Below are positions 17,867 through 27,055 of a stretch of DNA of 64,000 nt, piece by piece. The position numbers were made by a program, and so were the translations under genes. Numbering within the stretch: position 1 is the first letter of the stretch; each line of letters opens with the position of its first letter. The stretch lies in NCBI RefSeq assembly GCF_000241465.1, contig NZ_JH584235.1, positions 356,305 to 420,304 on the forward strand, in the 5' to 3' direction. The DNA comes from Sphingomonas echinoides ATCC 14820. Lineage in GTDB: Bacteria > Pseudomonadota > Alphaproteobacteria > Sphingomonadales > Sphingomonadaceae. The notes below the pieces were generated by a model that saw nothing but the letters and a program-made list of their open reading frames with translations, was not told where the DNA came from and made no database searches.

Positions 17867-20104
17867 TTAGCGGCCAAGATTTTTGAATGCCAGCGTCAAC
17901 AGGAAGCTGTTGCCCGCGCGCGCGTCACCAGTGTCCTGATAATCGCGTTTCCAGGTGCCCCCGAGGCGGAGACAATCATCCTCATATTGGAAGCCCAGGC
18001 GGTGCCGCACGGGGTCGAACCCGTTGGCGAGCGACAGCGGATCTTCGTTGCGGTCGGTGAGATCGATCACGGTCGAGCCGAAGACCGACCAGAATTTGGT
18101 GACCTGCACGCGCGCGCCCAGGCGCACCTCCTCGCGATCGCGCAGATCCTCAAGCGTCGGGTCGATGTTGCGGTTGAGCCTTAGATAGCCGACGAGAATG
18201 TAGGTGCTGCGCGAGCCAACGCTCGCATCCACTTCGTTACGGCGAATCGCCAGGTTGCTCTTGTCGAGCCGGTAGCGATGCGTGATCGAAACGAAATCAT
18301 GATAGCGGATTTCGGTACGCCCGACGATGTCGGAGACACGCCCCGAAAGCCCTGTCCCATCCGGGAACAGCGTTTCGCGATTGTTCAGGCGGTAGCTTTG
18401 GCCGACATTTGTCGAAATCGAAAAGCCGGGCAGGTCGGCTGCCCAATCGACGCCATAGGTGAAACGCGTCGAATCCTCGAACCGGTCATAGCCCGGGAAG
18501 CGGTTCAGGGCGAACAGGTTCGAATCTTCAAGATCGACGGCGCGCGCATCTTCATTGGGCACGGCAAGATTGGTCGTTTGCGGCGACGCGACCACTTGGA
18601 AGCGTGGCGTGAGCCGCTGCGTACCGCCCAGGAAGGTGCCGATAAACGGCCACTTCACGTCGATCGCAAACGCGCCGATCGCGCGCGCGCTGATCCCTTC
18701 ATTGCCGCGATAGCTCGCCACCGTCGTGGCCAGCGTGTCCTTGGCATTGTACACATCGCCGCGACCGAAGGCGGTGAACGTCACCTCCTGGCCCCATGGC
18801 GTCAATTTGCGCAGATCCCAGCGCGCGCTGGCAAAGGCGCGCTGCGTATCCTGACCAGCGGGACGCGAAATGGCGAGGCTGTTGGCCTGCAATTCGAAGG
18901 TACCGCCCAGCAAACTGTCGGTGAAACGGTGCCGATAATCGATTTCGGGCAGCGCAATCGGTTGGAGGCCCTGCCGATCGGCGACGCGCAATGTTTGCAC
19001 GTACCAACCGGTGATCGCGAAATAGCTGTCGGTGTCGATGCGCTGCAAGCTGGCGGTGGTGCGCAGGCGGTCGTCGCGCGAAATGTCGTAGCGGCGTAGG
19101 AAGGTGCGATCGGTGGTCAGCCGCAGCGATCCGCTGAGGCTCCAATTGGGGCTGAGCTGAAACCGGCCGACGCCATCCAGATAGCCACGAAACGAATCGG
19201 GCGTGCCGGGCGGGGTGGGGGTGAGCAAATCGACGCTGCGCGGGCTCGCCGTGGCATAGCCGGTGATCGTATAGGCCCCGAGCGTATTGAGCTCCTGATA
19301 CTCCGCCTTCAGCATCGGCAGCACGGCCGTGAAGAAGCGCGGCGTGATCGTCAGCCCGCGATTGGGGGCCAAAGCAAAGTGATAAGGCTGCGCGAATTCG
19401 AAACCGTTCACCCGGCCATAGCGGAAGTCCGGGGTGAGCAAGCCGCTGTTATTGCCGCCCCCAACCGGGTTGGAAAAGGCGGGCAGGGGCAGCGTCGGCA
19501 AGCCAAACAGATTGATGCGCGCGCCGGTATAATAAATGCGTTCGCGATCGGGGCGATACAGCACGCGCACCGCCGTGATCTTCCACGACGGTTCTTTCGG
19601 GCAGTTGCTCGACGCGGTCACGGCGCACGGCGTGTAGGCGGCATCCTCGAGCACGACGACTTCATCAAGCGAGCGCGTGCCCTTGCGCGCCGCCAGACGC
19701 CCGCCCTTTTCGAGCACCAGCAGCATATTGTCGACGACGCCATCCTTCAGCGCATCGGTCAGTTCGATCGAATCGCCATAAGCGGTGTCGCCGCCAGGGT
19801 TGACCACCGCGATATTGCCGCTCGCATGGACTTTCCCGGTCTTGCGGTTCCACACGACCGTGTCGGCGCGCAAGCGGTCGCCCGAGCGATACATGCGGAC
19901 ATCGCCCGTTGCGGTGACGATATCCTCCTTGCTGTCATATTCCAGGTTGGTCGCGGTGAACTGGACCTGGTCATCGGGCGCGCTCGGCGTGGCGGAGGGC
20001 GGTGGCGGGGTTACTGGGCGTGTCTGCAGATCCTGCGCCAACGCCGGATTGGCGAGCAGCACAGCGGGGAACACACAAGTGACAAGGAGAACGGCACGCT
20101 TCAC
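17867..20104 (-). CDS. lptD: LPS-assembly outer-membrane protein LptD
   Basis: A 745-residue outer-membrane barrel that inserts lipopolysaccharide (in sphingomonads, glycosphingolipid may take its place). A signal peptide (MKRAVLLVTCVFPAVLLANPALA) precedes a proline-rich stretch. The OstA/LptA-like jellyroll is at about residues 45-150 and the LptD barrel at about 270-740. Only three mature cysteines are visible (TPCAV, SNCP near 155-165 and DDCLRLG near the end), so the disulfide pattern differs from E. coli. It starts with GTG. The partner genes surA, pdxA and rsmA follow. Confidence 0.93.
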   Translation of the reverse strand: MKRAVLLVTCVFPAVLLANPALAQDLQTRPVTPPPPSATPSAPDDQVQFTATNLEYDSKEDIVTATGDVRMYRSGDRLRADTVVWNRKTGKVHASGNIAVVNPGGDTAYGDSIELTDALKDGVVDNMLLVLEKGGRLAARKGTRSLDEVVVLEDAAYTPCAVTASSNCPKEPSWKITAVRVLYRPDRERIYYTGARINLFGLPTLPLPAFSNPVGGGNNSGLLTPDFRYGRVNGFEFAQPYHFALAPNRGLTITPRFFTAVLPMLKAEYQELNTLGAYTITGYATASPRSVDLLTPTPPGTPDSFRGYLDGVGRFQLSPNWSLSGSLRLTTDRTFLRRYDISRDDRLRTTASLQRIDTDSYFAITGWYVQTLRVADRQGLQPIALPEIDYRHRFTDSLLGGTFELQANSLAISRPAGQDTQRAFASARWDLRKLTPWGQEVTFTAFGRGDVYNAKDTLATTVASYRGNEGISARAIGAFAIDVKWPFIGTFLGGTQRLTPRFQVVASPQTTNLAVPNEDARAVDLEDSNLFALNRFPGYDRFEDSTRFTYGVDWAADLPGFSISTNVGQSYRLNNRETLFPDGTGLSGRVSDIVGRTEIRYHDFVSITHRYRLDKSNLAIRRNEVDASVGSRSTYILVGYLRLNRNIDPTLEDLRDREEVRLGARVQVTKFWSVFGSTVIDLTDRNEDPLSLANGFDPVRHRLGFQYEDDCLRLGGTWKRDYQDTGDARAGNSFLLTLAFKNLGR

Positions 20105-20300
20105 GTCGGAACAAGCACCCTGTTGCGAGAAGGCCCCGGTTGAACCCCGGTTGCCGCTGGTCGATCCCGCCCTATCGCATCGACGCCGCTTTGCTGCAAT
20201 CGTGCTGCGGTGAATTCGGCGTGGCCGCTTTGCCAGCGACGCGTCGCTGTCCTAAGAACACGCGACTCATCGCATTTTTCGTAACCGAGGCCTCCCCGTA

Positions 20301-21776
20301 ATGCAGATCGAATTTTCCAGCGCCGCGCCCGCGTCGGCCGCCGCCATTGCCCTTCTTGTCGAAAAAGACGGGCTCGCGCGTCTCGCGACCACACTGATCG
20401 ACGCCGCTGCGCTGGATCTGGTGAAGGCGGCGGCGCAGGCAAGCCGGTTTGAGGGCGAAGCGGCCGCTGTGGTGGAAACCTTCGTGGCGGATGGGGCCGG
20501 TGGCGTGCGCCGCGTCCTGCTGCTGGGCACCGGCGCGGCCGGCGAGGCCGAGTATGAACGGGCAGGCGGCGCATTGACCGCGCGCTTGCTCACTTCGGGC
20601 GTTAAGACCGCGAGCGTCGATTTCGCCAGCGCAGGCACCACGCCCAAGGCGGCTGCGCGTTTCGCAGCGGCGGCCGCGCAGCGCGGCTGGCGGCATGACG
20701 TCTATCGCACCAAGCTGCCCGAGAAATCCAAGCCGACGCTCAGCACGATCGTGCTGCATGGCGTGCCCGAGGGCACCGATGCGGCGTGGAGCAAGCAGAA
20801 GGCGCTGACCGAGGGGCTGGAGCTGACGCGCACGCTGGTGGCCGAGCCGCCAAACGTGATCTATCCCGAAACCTTCGTCGCCAAGGTGCGCGCCGAGGTC
20901 GAGGGGCTGGGCCTGGAGATCACCGTGCTGGGGGAAGCCGAGATGCGCGAACTGGGCATGGGCTCGCTGCTCGGCGTGTCGCAGGGTTCGGCCAAGCAGG
21001 CGCAGTTGCTGGCGCTCAAATGGAATGGAGCAGGCGAGGGCGATCCCGCGCTGGCGCTGGTCGGCAAGGGCGTGACTTTCGACACCGGCGGCATTTCGCT
21101 GAAGCCCGGGCCCGGCATGGAAGACATGAAGTGGGACATGGGCGGCGCGGGCGCGGTGGTCGGCGCGATGAAGGCGCTGGCCGGGCGCAAGGCCAAGGCG
21201 AACGTCATCGGCGTGTGCGGCCTGGTCGAGAACATGCCCGATGGCGATGCGATCCGCCCGGGCGACGTGCTCACCTCCATGTCGGGCCAGACGATCGAAG
21301 TGCTCAACACCGATGCCGAAGGGCGGCTGGTCTTGTGCGACGTCATCACCTGGGTGCAGCGCACGCACCGCCCCAAGACGATCGTCGATCTCGCCACGCT
21401 GACCGGCGCGATGATCATCAGCCTGGGCAATGAACATGCCGGCTGCTTCGCCAATGACGATGCGCTGGCCGATCAATTGCTGGCAGCGGGCAAGGCCTCG
21501 GGCGACCTGTTGTGGCGCTTCCCGCTGTCGGATGCCTATAACAAGCTGATCGACAGCCCGATCGCCGACATGAAGAATGTGGGGCCGCGCGGGGCAGGGT
21601 CGATCACCGCGGCGCAGTTCATCCAGCGCTTCGTGGAACCCGGCGTGAAATGGGCGCATCTCGACATTGCCGGCATGGTGTGGGCCGATAAGCCGGGTGC
21701 GACCTATGACAAGGGCGCTACGGGCTATGGCGTGCGCTTGCTCGACCGGTTCGTGGCGGACACGTTCGAGGGCTAA
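20301..21776 (+). CDS. pepA: Leucyl aminopeptidase (M17)
   Basis: A 491-residue cytosolic aminopeptidase of family M17. The C-terminal catalytic domain shows KGVTFDTGGISLKPG (metal Lys and Asp), DMGGAGAVVGAM, and the signature NTDAEGRLVL near residue 335. The N-terminal domain (about 1-150) is variable. The ATG at 20301 has GAGG about 10 nt upstream. It is divergent from lptD and followed by holC and ndk; pepA-holC is a widely conserved pair. Confidence 0.96.
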   Translation: MQIEFSSAAPASAAAIALLVEKDGLARLATTLIDAAALDLVKAAAQASRFEGEAAAVVETFVADGAGGVRRVLLLGTGAAGEAEYERAGGALTARLLTSGVKTASVDFASAGTTPKAAARFAAAAAQRGWRHDVYRTKLPEKSKPTLSTIVLHGVPEGTDAAWSKQKALTEGLELTRTLVAEPPNVIYPETFVAKVRAEVEGLGLEITVLGEAEMRELGMGSLLGVSQGSAKQAQLLALKWNGAGEGDPALALVGKGVTFDTGGISLKPGPGMEDMKWDMGGAGAVVGAMKALAGRKAKANVIGVCGLVENMPDGDAIRPGDVLTSMSGQTIEVLNTDAEGRLVLCDVITWVQRTHRPKTIVDLATLTGAMIISLGNEHAGCFANDDALADQLLAAGKASGDLLWRFPLSDAYNKLIDSPIADMKNVGPRGAGSITAAQFIQRFVEPGVKWAHLDIAGMVWADKPGATYDKGATGYGVRLLDRFVADTFEG

Positions 21777-21785
21777 GCGCGTGTT

Positions 21786-21886
21786 CCCCTCCCGCTGTGC
21801 GGGAGGGGTTAGGGGAGGGGTGTTTCGGGGCGAGCGGGTGCCAGCAATGGATTTCCCTCCCCCAACCCCTCCGCAAGCGGGAGGGG
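21786..21886. repeat. Palindromic repeat doublet between pepA and holC
   Basis: Left unit: CCCCTCCCGC-TGT-GCGGGAGGGG (21786-21808, perfect 10 bp). Right unit: CCCCTCCGC-AA-GCGGGAGGGG (21866-21886, one bulge). The flanks GGTTAGGGGAGGGG and CCTCCCCCAACC are also complementary, so the units face each other. The right arm ends 5 nt before the holC GTG and provides its Shine-Dalgarno sequence. It may also end pepA transcripts. Confidence 0.85.
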
Positions 21887-21891
21887 AGTGA

Positions 21892-22332
21892 GTGCAAGTC
21901 GATTTCTATCACCTTACGCTCCAGCCGCTCGACCGCGTGCTGCCGCGGATTGCCGAGCGCGTGGTCGAGGGGGGCGGGCGGTTGCTGGTGGTGGCGGAGA
22001 GCCTGGACCAGCGCGCCGCGCTCGATCGCTTGTTGTGGACCTATACCCCTGACAGTTTCCTGCCGCATGCGCAGGCCGAGGGTGAGGGCGATGCGGCGCA
22101 ACCGATCCTGATTGCCGAGCAGCCGGTGGCGGCGAACACCGCGCGCAACATCGCGATTGCCGATGGCCTGTGGCGCGAGGAAGCGCTGGAGTTCGACCGC
22201 GCCTTTCATTTTTTCGACGAAGACCGCATCGGCGCAGCGCGGGTGGCGTGGAAGGCGCTGGCCGACCGTCCCGGGATCGAACGCCGCTACTGGAAGCAGA
22301 ATGACAATGGCCGCTGGGAGCAAGCCGCCTAG
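21892..22332 (+). CDS. holC: DNA polymerase III subunit chi
   Basis: A 146-residue subunit that links the clamp loader to single-strand binding protein. It has the family features FYHLTLQPLDRVLPRIAERV at the N-terminus, LLVVAESLDQRAALDRLLWTYTPDSFLPHA, and DRAFHFFDEDRI towards the end. The start is GTG at 21892. GGAGGGGAGTGA, the edge of the palindromic repeat, stands directly before it as ribosome-binding site. It follows pepA, as in many proteobacteria. Confidence 0.9.
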   Translation: MQVDFYHLTLQPLDRVLPRIAERVVEGGGRLLVVAESLDQRAALDRLLWTYTPDSFLPHAQAEGEGDAAQPILIAEQPVAANTARNIAIADGLWREEALEFDRAFHFFDEDRIGAARVAWKALADRPGIERRYWKQNDNGRWEQAA

Positions 22333-22410
22333 ACTTGCATCGCGATCGCGCGAAGACTAGGGACACGCGACTTTCCACATCCCATCATTCAACACAGGAG
22401 CTTCACGGTC

Positions 22411-22833
22411 ATGGCCGCGAACCGCACGTTTTCGATCATCAAGCCCGACGCCACGCGCCGCAACCTGACGGGTGCCGTCACCAAGATGCTCGAGGAAGCC
22501 GGCCTGCGCGTCGTCGCCTCCAAGCGCATCCACATGACCCGCGAGCAGGCCGAGGGCTTCTACGCGGTGCACAAGGAACGCCCGTTCTTCGGCGAACTGG
22601 TCGAGTTCATGATCTCGGGCCCGGTCGTCGTGCAGGTGCTCGAAGGCAAGAATGCGATGCAGCGCAACCGCGACATCATGGGCGCGACCAACCCCGCCAA
22701 TGCCGAGCCGGGCACGATCCGCAAGGAACTGGCCGAATCGATCGAAGCCAACACCGTGCATGGTTCGGATTCGGACGAGAATGCGGCGATCGAAATCGCC
22801 TATTTCTTCAAGCCCGAAGAAATCGTCGGCTGA
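22411..22833 (+). CDS. ndk: Nucleoside diphosphate kinase
   Basis: A 140-residue enzyme that equilibrates nucleoside di- and triphosphates. It shows [38 protein letters not shown] and the active-site block [20 protein letters not shown], in which the His is phosphorylated. AGGAG lies 11 nt before the ATG. It is full length and unremarkable. Confidence 0.97.
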   Translation: MAANRTFSIIKPDATRRNLTGAVTKMLEEAGLRVVASKRIHMTREQAEGFYAVHKERPFFGELVEFMISGPVVVQVLEGKNAMQRNRDIMGATNPANAEPGTIRKELAESIEANTVHGSDSDENAAIEIAYFFKPEEIVG

Positions 22834-22840
22834 TCAGCTG

Positions 22841-23383
22841 ATGCAATGGCGCGTGCGACAGGCAGGGATGGCGGATGCCGACCTGCTGTCGCTCGTCGCC
22901 AATGCGACCTTTCTGGATACCTATGCGCCGTCTTTGGAGGGTGCCGATTTGCTTGCGCATTGTCTCAAGAACAATCGCGCTGAGGCTTTTGCGACGTGGC
23001 TCGCCGACCCCGCGACCATCGTGACCGTTGCCGAGATCGAGCCGGGCCATGCCCCGCTTGGCTATGCGGTTCTTACCACCCCCCATTTTCCGATCGCGCT
23101 GGAGCCGACCGATGTCGAACTCCGCCGCATCTATGCGCTACGCCAGGCGCATGGGACCGGCCTTGGGCCTGCGCTGATGGCGCGCGCGATCGAAGACGCG
23201 ACCCGGATCGGCGCGCACCGACTGTTGCTCGGCGTGTGGGAGCACAATGTGCGGGCGCGTGCTTTCTACGAACGCCACGGCTTCCGCGTGATCGGCACGC
23301 GCGAATTCCAGGTCGGCAGCGAAGTGCATATCGACCCGATCTACGCGCTCGACCTTCCGGTTAGGGTTTCGGCTTCGGCTTGA
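22841..23383 (+). CDS. GNAT-family N-acetyltransferase
   Basis: A 180-residue acetyltransferase of the GNAT fold. The acetyl-CoA loop is RQAHGTGLGPALMARAI (Q/RxxGxG/A type) near residue 105, followed by LLLGVWEHNVRARAFYERHGFR, the usual C-terminal motif B. The substrate is unknown. It starts 7 nt after ndk and is probably co-transcribed with it. Its 3' end overlaps the converging membrane-protein gene by 23 nt. Confidence 0.88.
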   Translation: MQWRVRQAGMADADLLSLVANATFLDTYAPSLEGADLLAHCLKNNRAEAFATWLADPATIVTVAEIEPGHAPLGYAVLTTPHFPIALEPTDVELRRIYALRQAHGTGLGPALMARAIEDATRIGAHRLLLGVWEHNVRARAFYERHGFRVIGTREFQVGSEVHIDPIYALDLPVRVSASA

Positions 23384-24023
23384 CGCTGGCCCATACGGCA
23401 TCGAGACGGGCTTGCGCGCCGCCGAGTTCGTGCAGGTGCAAACTTTCCAGCTTGAGCGAACGGCCGAACGGGAAACCGCCCTCCGCCTTCCAGCCAATAT
23501 CGTATATGCCGCGCGTCTTGCGTGGGGTATCGCCGTCCCAATAAGTGAGCGTGATCAGGACGGGCAGGCGGCCGGTCCTCTTTTCCGCAGCGCCATCGGT
23601 CGCTTTGAGCATTTCATGTTCGAACCAGCCGCGCTCGATCGTGTCACCGACGGTGTCCTTGCTGCCGATGCCGAGCTCGCTCGGAAAGGTGACACTCGCG
23701 TCGCGAATGGGGTGACGGTCGTCATGCTGGAGCAGCAACGCCGCGCCGTTGGACGTCGGCACCGCGCGGATATCGAAGCGCGAGGAGTCGCGCTGCGCCT
23801 TGACAGCGGCGACCTGCTTGTCGGCTTGGTCGGCGCGGTGATCGGACCAATTGAGATACAGGCTGCCACCCGCGATCAGCAATCCGGCGACGGCGATGAA
23901 TTCGCCAAGGTTGATCCAGCGCCGCCGCGTTGCTGCGGCTTCCGCCTTGGCGACGGCTTCGGTCGCCGCGACCTGGATTGCGGGGTCGTGCTGGGGCGGG
24001 GTCTTTGGCATGTCGTCGCTCAT
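23361..24023 (-). CDS. Uncharacterised single-pass membrane protein downstream of purN
   Basis: A 220-residue protein. An N-terminal charged cytoplasmic segment (about 1-36, rich in Ala, Glu and Arg) is followed by one membrane helix (about 40-60, LGEFIAVAGLLIAGGSLYLNW). A soluble domain of about 150 residues comes after it, with beta-rich stretches (LPVLITLTYWDGD, GIYDIGWKAEGGFPFGRSL). I do not recognise the soluble domain. The ATG overlaps the purN stop by ATGA, so it belongs to the purM-purN unit. The C-terminus ends in a KPKPKP tail and overlaps the converging GNAT gene. Confidence 0.7.
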   Translation of the reverse strand: MSDDMPKTPPQHDPAIQVAATEAVAKAEAAATRRRWINLGEFIAVAGLLIAGGSLYLNWSDHRADQADKQVAAVKAQRDSSRFDIRAVPTSNGAALLLQHDDRHPIRDASVTFPSELGIGSKDTVGDTIERGWFEHEMLKATDGAAEKRTGRLPVLITLTYWDGDTPRKTRGIYDIGWKAEGGFPFGRSLKLESLHLHELGGAQARLDAVWASVKPKPKP

Positions 24024-24574
24024 CGCGTTACGAACTCCGCTAACATTATGGGGTAAAGACGATGCTCCGCCTTCAGGACGCGCGCGGCGAGCGTATCGGC
24101 GGTGTCGCCGGGGAGGATCGGCACTTCGGCTTGGCCGAGCACGTCGCCGCCATCGAGTTCCTCGGTGACGACATGAACCGAGCAGCCCGCCACCGCATCG
24201 CCCGCCGCGATCGCGCGGGCATGGGTGTCGAGGCCCTTATATTTGGGCAGCAGCGAGGGGTGGATGTTGATGATCCGCCCGCGCCAGCGCGCGACGAAAG
24301 CGTCCGACAGCAAGCGCATATAGCCAGCGAGCGCGATCACTTCGACCCCGGCGGCGCGCAGTGCAGCTTCGATCGCGGCTTCATAATCGGCCTTGGGCAT
24401 GCCCTTGGGCGATTGGGTGAAGGTGGCGAGACCGCGCTCGCGCGCCCAGGCGATGCCGGCGGCATCGGGCTTATCGGAGGCGACCAAAGTGACGTCATAG
24501 CCGCGTGCATGCTCGACCAGCGCCATCATGTTGGAGCCACGGCCCGAGAGCAGGATGCCGACTTTGCGGGTCAC
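24020..24574 (-). CDS. purN: Phosphoribosylglycinamide formyltransferase
   Basis: A 184-residue folate-dependent GART that formylates GAR in purine synthesis. The phosphate loop is LLSGRGSNMMAL. AGYMRLLSDAFV, IINIHPSLLPKYKG (catalytic His) and GCSVHVVTEELDGG with its Asp are present. GTG at 24574 is chosen because the protein begins directly with the beta strand RKVGILLSG. The upstream open frame is only the translated palindrome. GGAGGGGAGTC, the repeat arm, is the Shine-Dalgarno sequence. It lies 39 nt after purM. Confidence 0.95.
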   Translation of the reverse strand: MTRKVGILLSGRGSNMMALVEHARGYDVTLVASDKPDAAGIAWARERGLATFTQSPKGMPKADYEAAIEAALRAAGVEVIALAGYMRLLSDAFVARWRGRIINIHPSLLPKYKGLDTHARAIAAGDAVAGCSVHVVTEELDGGDVLGQAEVPILPGDTADTLAARVLKAEHRLYPIMLAEFVTR

Positions 24575-24578
24575 GACT

Positions 24579-24600
24579 CCCCTCCCGCCTGCGGGAGGGG
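24579..24600. repeat. Single palindromic repeat unit between purM and purN
   Basis: A perfect 10-bp palindrome CCCCTCCCGC-CT-GCGGGAGGGG fills most of the 39-nt purM-purN gap. It is the same unit as in the pepA-holC gap. Its left edge is 4 nt from the purN GTG (minus strand), so the GGAGGGG arm acts as ribosome-binding site. Folding of the hairpin would hide that site. Confidence 0.85.
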
Positions 24601-24613
24601 GAGCAGGCACGTG

Positions 24614-25723
24614 TCACCCATGATTGTGCGTCGCGGTCCAGGCGCTGCGGCCGCCCCAGGTTTCGAGCGAGCCGGTCACGGTGCAACCGCGCACGCCGGC
24701 TTCGACCGTGCCGATGGTGAACACGGTCTCGCCCGCTGCGGTCAGCGCGGCGGTGACCGCCGCGACCTGATCGGGCGCGACCGCTGCGACCATGCCGATG
24801 CCGCAATTGAAGGTGCGCGCCATTTCCTCGGGCTCGATATTGCCCTGCGCTTGCAGGAACGCCATCAGCCGCGGCTGCGGCCAGGCATCGGCGTCGATCC
24901 GCGCGTGCACACCTGCGGGGAGGACGCGCGGCACGTTTTCGAGCAGGCCGCCACCGGTGATGTGGGCGAGGCCCTTGATGCGGCGCTCGGCCAGCAAGGG
25001 CAGCAGCGATTTCACGTAAATGCGCGTCGGCGCCATCAGCGCGTCGATCAGCAGCACATCGGCATCGAACAAGGCCGGGCGATCGAGCTTCCAGCCTTTG
25101 TCGGCAGCAAGGCGGCGGACCAGCGAGAAGCCGTTGGAATGCACGCCCGACGAGGCGAGGCCGAGCAGCACGTCGCCCGGTGCAATGTCTTGCCCGGTCA
25201 GAACACGGTCGCGCTCGACCGCGCCGACGCAGAAGCCCGCGAGATCATAATCGTCGGCGGCGTACATGCCGGGCATTTCGGCGGTCTCGCCACCGATCAG
25301 CGCGCAGCCCGCCTGACGGCAGCCTTCGGCGATCGAGGCGATGACGCGCTCGGCCACGGCCGGGTCGATTTTTGCGGTGGCATAATAATCGAGGAAGAAG
25401 AGCGGTTCGGCCCCCTGCACGATCAGATCGTTGGCGCACATCGCGACGAGATCGATTCCGACTCCGTCATGCGCATTATGATCGATCGCGAGTTTCAGCT
25501 TGGTGCCGACGCCGTCATTGGCGGCGACCAGCAGGGGATCGACAAATCCCGCCGCCTTCAGATCAAAAAAGCCGCCAAAGCCGCCGAGTTCTGCATCCGC
25601 GCCCGATCGTCGGGTGGACTTGGCGAGCGGCGCAATCGCCCGGACCAGGGCATTGCCCGCTGCAATCGAGACGCCCGCTTGGGCATAGGTATAGGACGTC
25701 GCGTCCGGGTTCGTATCGCTCAT
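24614..25723 (-). CDS. purM: Phosphoribosylformylglycinamidine cyclo-ligase
   Basis: A 369-residue AIR synthetase of purine synthesis. It shows the PurM-family motifs [12 protein letters not shown] (about 78-89), [42 protein letters not shown], and [20 protein letters not shown], plus [15 protein letters not shown] in the C-terminal domain. It is divergent from the secreted-protein gene at 25786 and followed by purN. Confidence 0.96.
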   Translation of the reverse strand: MSDTNPDATSYTYAQAGVSIAAGNALVRAIAPLAKSTRRSGADAELGGFGGFFDLKAAGFVDPLLVAANDGVGTKLKLAIDHNAHDGVGIDLVAMCANDLIVQGAEPLFFLDYYATAKIDPAVAERVIASIAEGCRQAGCALIGGETAEMPGMYAADDYDLAGFCVGAVERDRVLTGQDIAPGDVLLGLASSGVHSNGFSLVRRLAADKGWKLDRPALFDADVLLIDALMAPTRIYVKSLLPLLAERRIKGLAHITGGGLLENVPRVLPAGVHARIDADAWPQPRLMAFLQAQGNIEPEEMARTFNCGIGMVAAVAPDQVAAVTAALTAAGETVFTIGTVEAGVRGCTVTGSLETWGGRSAWTATHNHG

Positions 25724-25785
25724 GATGCCCGCCTAGCCATATCCTGCTTGGATTTCCACGCCTCCTTCGCCAAAAGGGCGCCGAC

Positions 25786-27048
25786 ATGTCGATCCGCCGC
25801 TTTTCCCGCCCCCTGCAGTTCGCCGCTGCGCTTGCCCTTGCGGCGACCGGCGGGCTTGTGCTCGCGCAAGTCGATGATCCCGATCAGGGCCTCGCGTCTG
25901 CCGACAGTTCGGGCAGCTATGAGGTCAGCGGCATCGCGGTCGACGTCACGGGCAAGACCGCCGAGGCCGCGCGCTATGCGGGCTGGCGGATCGCGCAGCG
26001 CAAGGGCTGGGCTATGCTGGCGCAGCGTATGGGGCAGAGCGCCACGGCGCTGTCCGACGGTGCGCTCGACGGGATGGTGTCGGGCATCGTCGTCGAGGAC
26101 GAGCAGATCGGCCCCAATCGCTATGTGGCGCGGCTCGGCGTGCTGTTCAGCCGCGCCAAGGCCGGGGCGATCCTGGGGATAGCCCCCGAAGCGGCGCGAT
26201 CGGCCCCGATGCTGACGATTCCGATCGAGATCAGCGGCGGCGTCGCCACCGGTTTCGAACAGAAGACGGCGTGGCAGGACGCCTGGCGGCGCTATCGCAC
26301 CGGCAACAGTTCGGTCGATTATGTTCGCCCAAGCGGTACTGGCGGCGATGCGCTATTGCTGACGCTTGGCCAGGTCGAACGGCCCGGTCGCGGCTGGTGG
26401 CGCGTGGTGCTCGATCAATATGGCGCGAACGACGTGCTCGTCCCTAAGGTCACGCTGCGCCGCGAGTGGCCGGGCGGGCCGATCATCGGCATGTTCGAGG
26501 CACGGCACGGCCCGGATAACCGGTTGCTCACGCAATTTTCGCTGCGCGTCGATCGCGGCGACGCGCTACCCGTGCTGCTCGATGCCGGGGTCAAGCGGAT
26601 CGACGATACCTATCAGGCGGCGCTGCAGGCCGGACTGCTCGGGACCGATCCCGGCCTCGCCTTCGTTGCGCCGACCGCCACGCCGACGCCAACCGACACG
26701 CCAAGCGATATTGGTGCCACCGACGCTGCGCTGGGTGCGCAAACGGGGGTGAGCGGCAGTGTCGTCACCATTCAGGTCGACACGCCCAGCGCAGGATCGG
26801 TCACCGCGACCGAATCGGCGTTGCAAGCGGTGCCGGGGGTCCGCTCGGCGGTCACCACCAGCCTGGCCATTGGCGGGGTGTCGGTGATGCGCGTCGGCTT
26901 CGATGCCGATCCGGCGGTGTTGCGCGCGGCACTGGAGGCGCGCGGCTGGACGGTCGTCGCCAGCGGCGCGACGCTGCGCATCCGGCGGTCGGGACAGCCC
27001 TCTGCGGGCGGGCAGGCCGCGCCTCCGGCCGATAACGCGACGGGCTGA
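25786..27048 (+). CDS. Secreted protein upstream of hda, DUF2066-like N-terminal part
   Basis: A 420-residue exported protein with a signal peptide (RPLQFAAALALAATGGLVLA). An N-terminal domain (about 40-290) has the pattern of DUF2066 proteins (EVSGIAVDVTGKTAEAARYAGWRIAQRKGW, then YVARLGVLFSRAKAGAILG). A Thr/Pro linker is followed by a C-terminal ferredoxin-like domain (about 325-405) resembling a heavy-metal-associated fold but without a CxxC metal site. A DUF2066 gene between purM and hda is a known arrangement in other proteobacteria, which supports the assignment. Function is unknown. Confidence 0.65.
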   Translation: MSIRRFSRPLQFAAALALAATGGLVLAQVDDPDQGLASADSSGSYEVSGIAVDVTGKTAEAARYAGWRIAQRKGWAMLAQRMGQSATALSDGALDGMVSGIVVEDEQIGPNRYVARLGVLFSRAKAGAILGIAPEAARSAPMLTIPIEISGGVATGFEQKTAWQDAWRRYRTGNSSVDYVRPSGTGGDALLLTLGQVERPGRGWWRVVLDQYGANDVLVPKVTLRREWPGGPIIGMFEARHGPDNRLLTQFSLRVDRGDALPVLLDAGVKRIDDTYQAALQAGLLGTDPGLAFVAPTATPTPTDTPSDIGATDAALGAQTGVSGSVVTIQVDTPSAGSVTATESALQAVPGVRSAVTTSLAIGGVSVMRVGFDADPAVLRAALEARGWTVVASGATLRIRRSGQPSAGGQAAPPADNATG

Positions 27049-27055
27049 CGCGATG

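Noticed and set aside
12528-24600. Regularly similar palindromes considered as a CRISPR array
   Set aside because: Units are kilobases apart, palindromic and without spacers of even length. They are dispersed repeats.
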